The notes below the pieces were generated by a model. The model was given only the letters and a program-made list of their open reading frames with translations. It was not told where the DNA came from and did not search any database. From Lithospermum erythrorhizon (Eukaryota; Streptophyta; Magnoliopsida; Boraginales; Boraginaceae): a stretch of DNA of 64,000 bases. Location of the stretch: contig JADFUC010000178.1 in the NCBI GenBank assembly GCA_019722365.1, positions 101,643 to 165,642 on the forward strand, given 5' to 3'. Both the position numbers and the translations under genes were made by a program. Positions 62,277-64,000 of this stretch are shown in pieces; within the stretch, counting starts at the first letter, position 1, and each line of letters starts with the position of its first letter.

Positions 62277-64000
62277 TGTGTCGGCCGCCTAAGTTAAAAT
62301 CGTCTAAATCTTGGACACCGTGAGTCACCATACCGATGGATAACTCACTCCTTTAAAAGGACCTAACCGTTTTAAATAAAACCAATAAAACGAGATACAT
62401 CTGAAAAGAACAGTTTTTATGGAAATGATCCATCGTGGTATTTCCTAACCACACTAAACAACCAGCATACAAAAATCGACCAAAGTACAAAATCTCAATA
62501 TACAACTCAATCTGAAATTGAAGTAACAACAAATAGAGGAATCCGACCTACAATAAAAAAAGGCCAATCTAGACCGGGTGAGAACCCATCACCGGCCACA
62601 CGCCGCTTCTCACCTAGGCTCTAAGGCACGATCACTCGAATAGATCCGAACACGCTGAAGCACCACCTGTCAACCTGGCACAAATAAAAATGCCACCATT
62701 GCGAATAAGGTGTAAGCTGCGAAGCTTAGTGAATACTTATGTCAAGAGCGGAAATTAACTCACACTCCACGCTAAGGTAATATAAGAATGGTTGTTCCTC
62801 ATAAATAGTGTATTGTGGGCGTAATATTACAAGTCAAGGCCATAATAAAAGAGAATATCGTTAGTGAGTTCATTATCATGCTTGCATCATAAAGTCATAT
62901 CAATACCGTCATTACTATGGTCATTAATTCATAGGCCCAATCAAACTAACATGCACATTCTAATAAAAGACATCCAACAATGAAAATCATGCTTTTCAAG
63001 GAAACAGTGACAACAATACCCAAATAAGTCCACAACTCTACTTTATCAACCAACCATGTAAAACATCACGACTAACAACTAGACCATCCCACTCCACAAC
63101 TCGCTAACAACGCCGGGTAATTACTCAGCCACAACTAAACAACTCAAACAACTCATCGTGGAATTCGATTTCTACAAATTAATGCATATAATCAACCTCA
63201 ACTTGTGGAGAAACTTATGCCCGCTGTATTACAAGTTAAGCAACACACTCGTAACGAGGTGTACGAGGAAAAATACAAAGACACTCATACCGGGCGCATA
63301 AGGCAATACCGGATAACAACACACTCGTGAACGAGATACGAGGCAAATACGACACACCATACCGAAGTACAAGGCAATACCGAAATAAATACACTGTAAT
63401 AAGGTACGAGGCAAATACAACATGCTCATACCGAAGTACAAGGCAATACCGAAACAACACACTCGTAGAACGGGTACGAGGCAAATAGAACACACTCATG
63501 CCGAAGTAGAAGGCAATAATGGTAGTACAACTCAACATACATCAACCACCCCTTAGACAACTCGCTCTATGCCACTCCAACCAACAAAACATCACACACA
63601 ACCAACTACTCAACCAATAACGATACCAAATAATCAAAAAAAAATAGATAACATACTCACAATTATTACCAACTAACACATTCACTAAGAAGTAAACTAA
63701 TCTACACCAGATAAATATTCAATTTTGGCTAGCAATATGAAACACCTCATTTAATCAATCCAAGTGTCTTTAAGCACTCGACACCTAAACAAAAACACCC
63801 GAGAAGTACAATTACTACTTACTACCATATTAACCCCATAGTTAACTATCCAACTTATCAACACATCTTAGTTACAAATTATTAACTTAAGGTGGAAAGA
63901 TTACTACGCGAGCATAAACGATTACTATAATCGGCAAAATTCAACCACCACCCTCTCTACTATAATCGTCCCTAAAGCATGTAACTGAACGAAGTACGAG
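62277..64000 (-). repeat. Gypsy chromovirus LTR (copy B), cut by the window end
   Basis: It aligns from CGCCTGTGTCGGC onward with the LTR at 30259-32469: AGATACATCTGAAAAGAACA, ATCCATCGTGGTATTTCCTAA, CATAATAAAA, CAGTGACAACAATACCCAAA, CCACAACTCTACTTTATCAA and GAAGTAAACTAATCTACACC occur in the same order. It continues to the last base. The orientation implies that any internal region would lie to the right, beyond the window; it may also be a solo LTR. Confidence 0.82.
63242..63521. repeat. Four-copy tandem array inside LTR copy B
   Basis: Units of about 66-77 bp start near 63242, 63318, 63391 and 63456 with ACACTCGT..ACGAG-type sequence and contain TACGAGGCAAATAC, ACTCATACCG and AAGGCAATACCG. 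LTR copy A has only one diverged unit at the corresponding place (about 31220-31285, GTACGACGCAAATAC). Confidence 0.85.

Overview
The window is nuclear DNA of a flowering plant, most likely a eudicot. Five genes are recognisable by eye. Four have typical plant GT-AG intron structures: an RNase H2 C subunit, NAD-glutamate dehydrogenase, the plastid protein LIL3 and the U6 snRNA exonuclease USB1. The fifth is a broken BAHD acyltransferase. Everything else is transposon debris and AT-rich repeat DNA. I cannot name the species. No bacterial, organellar, rRNA, tRNA or CRISPR signal was seen.

Layout. 1-7.1 kb: AT-rich DNA with small tandem repeats and about 1.1 kb of (TAA)n-type microsatellite (4.5-5.56 kb). 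7.4-11.0 kb: intact four-exon RNASEH2C gene (+), followed by a strong foldback element. 12.1-13.8 kb: frameshifted benzyl-alcohol-benzoyltransferase-like BAHD pseudogene (-). 13.85-28.1 kb: a SIRE-like Ty1/copia element on the - strand, carrying LTR, polypurine tract, possible env-like ORF, RNase H/RT, integrase and GAG-pre-integrase. It is split by a second LTR element (15856-23829, +) that has LTRs, PBS, PPT and a CACAC target duplication but no readable coding. 29.3-30.2 kb: direct duplication. 30.26-35.65 kb: decayed Ty3/gypsy chromovirus (-) with a 2.2-kb LTR; the 5' part of a second copy of this LTR ends the window (62.28-64 kb). 36-46 kb: copia and other LTR relics, a 256-bp-period tandem duplication and Stowaway-like fragments.

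46.2-52.6 kb is the gene island: GDH1-type glutamate dehydrogenase (+, nine exons, 411 aa), LIL3 (+, three exons, 244 aa) and USB1 (-, six exons), the last two converging tail to tail. 53.2-56.0 kb: a two-gene PIF/Harbinger transposon (-), decayed, with a 75-bp minisatellite between transposase and ORF1. 56-60.7 kb: AT-rich with a TTAATTA-rich minisatellite. 60.7-62.3 kb: copia fragments in opposite orientations.

The host genes do not form a pathway. Glutamate dehydrogenase works in nitrogen/carbon metabolism, LIL3 in chlorophyll synthesis, USB1 in U6 snRNA 3'-end maturation, and RNase H2 in removing ribonucleotides from DNA. I found no clearly novel system. The points most worth checking are the LTR promoter aimed at the BAHD pseudogene, the long foldback behind RNASEH2C, the Harbinger minisatellite and the USB1 exon junction.
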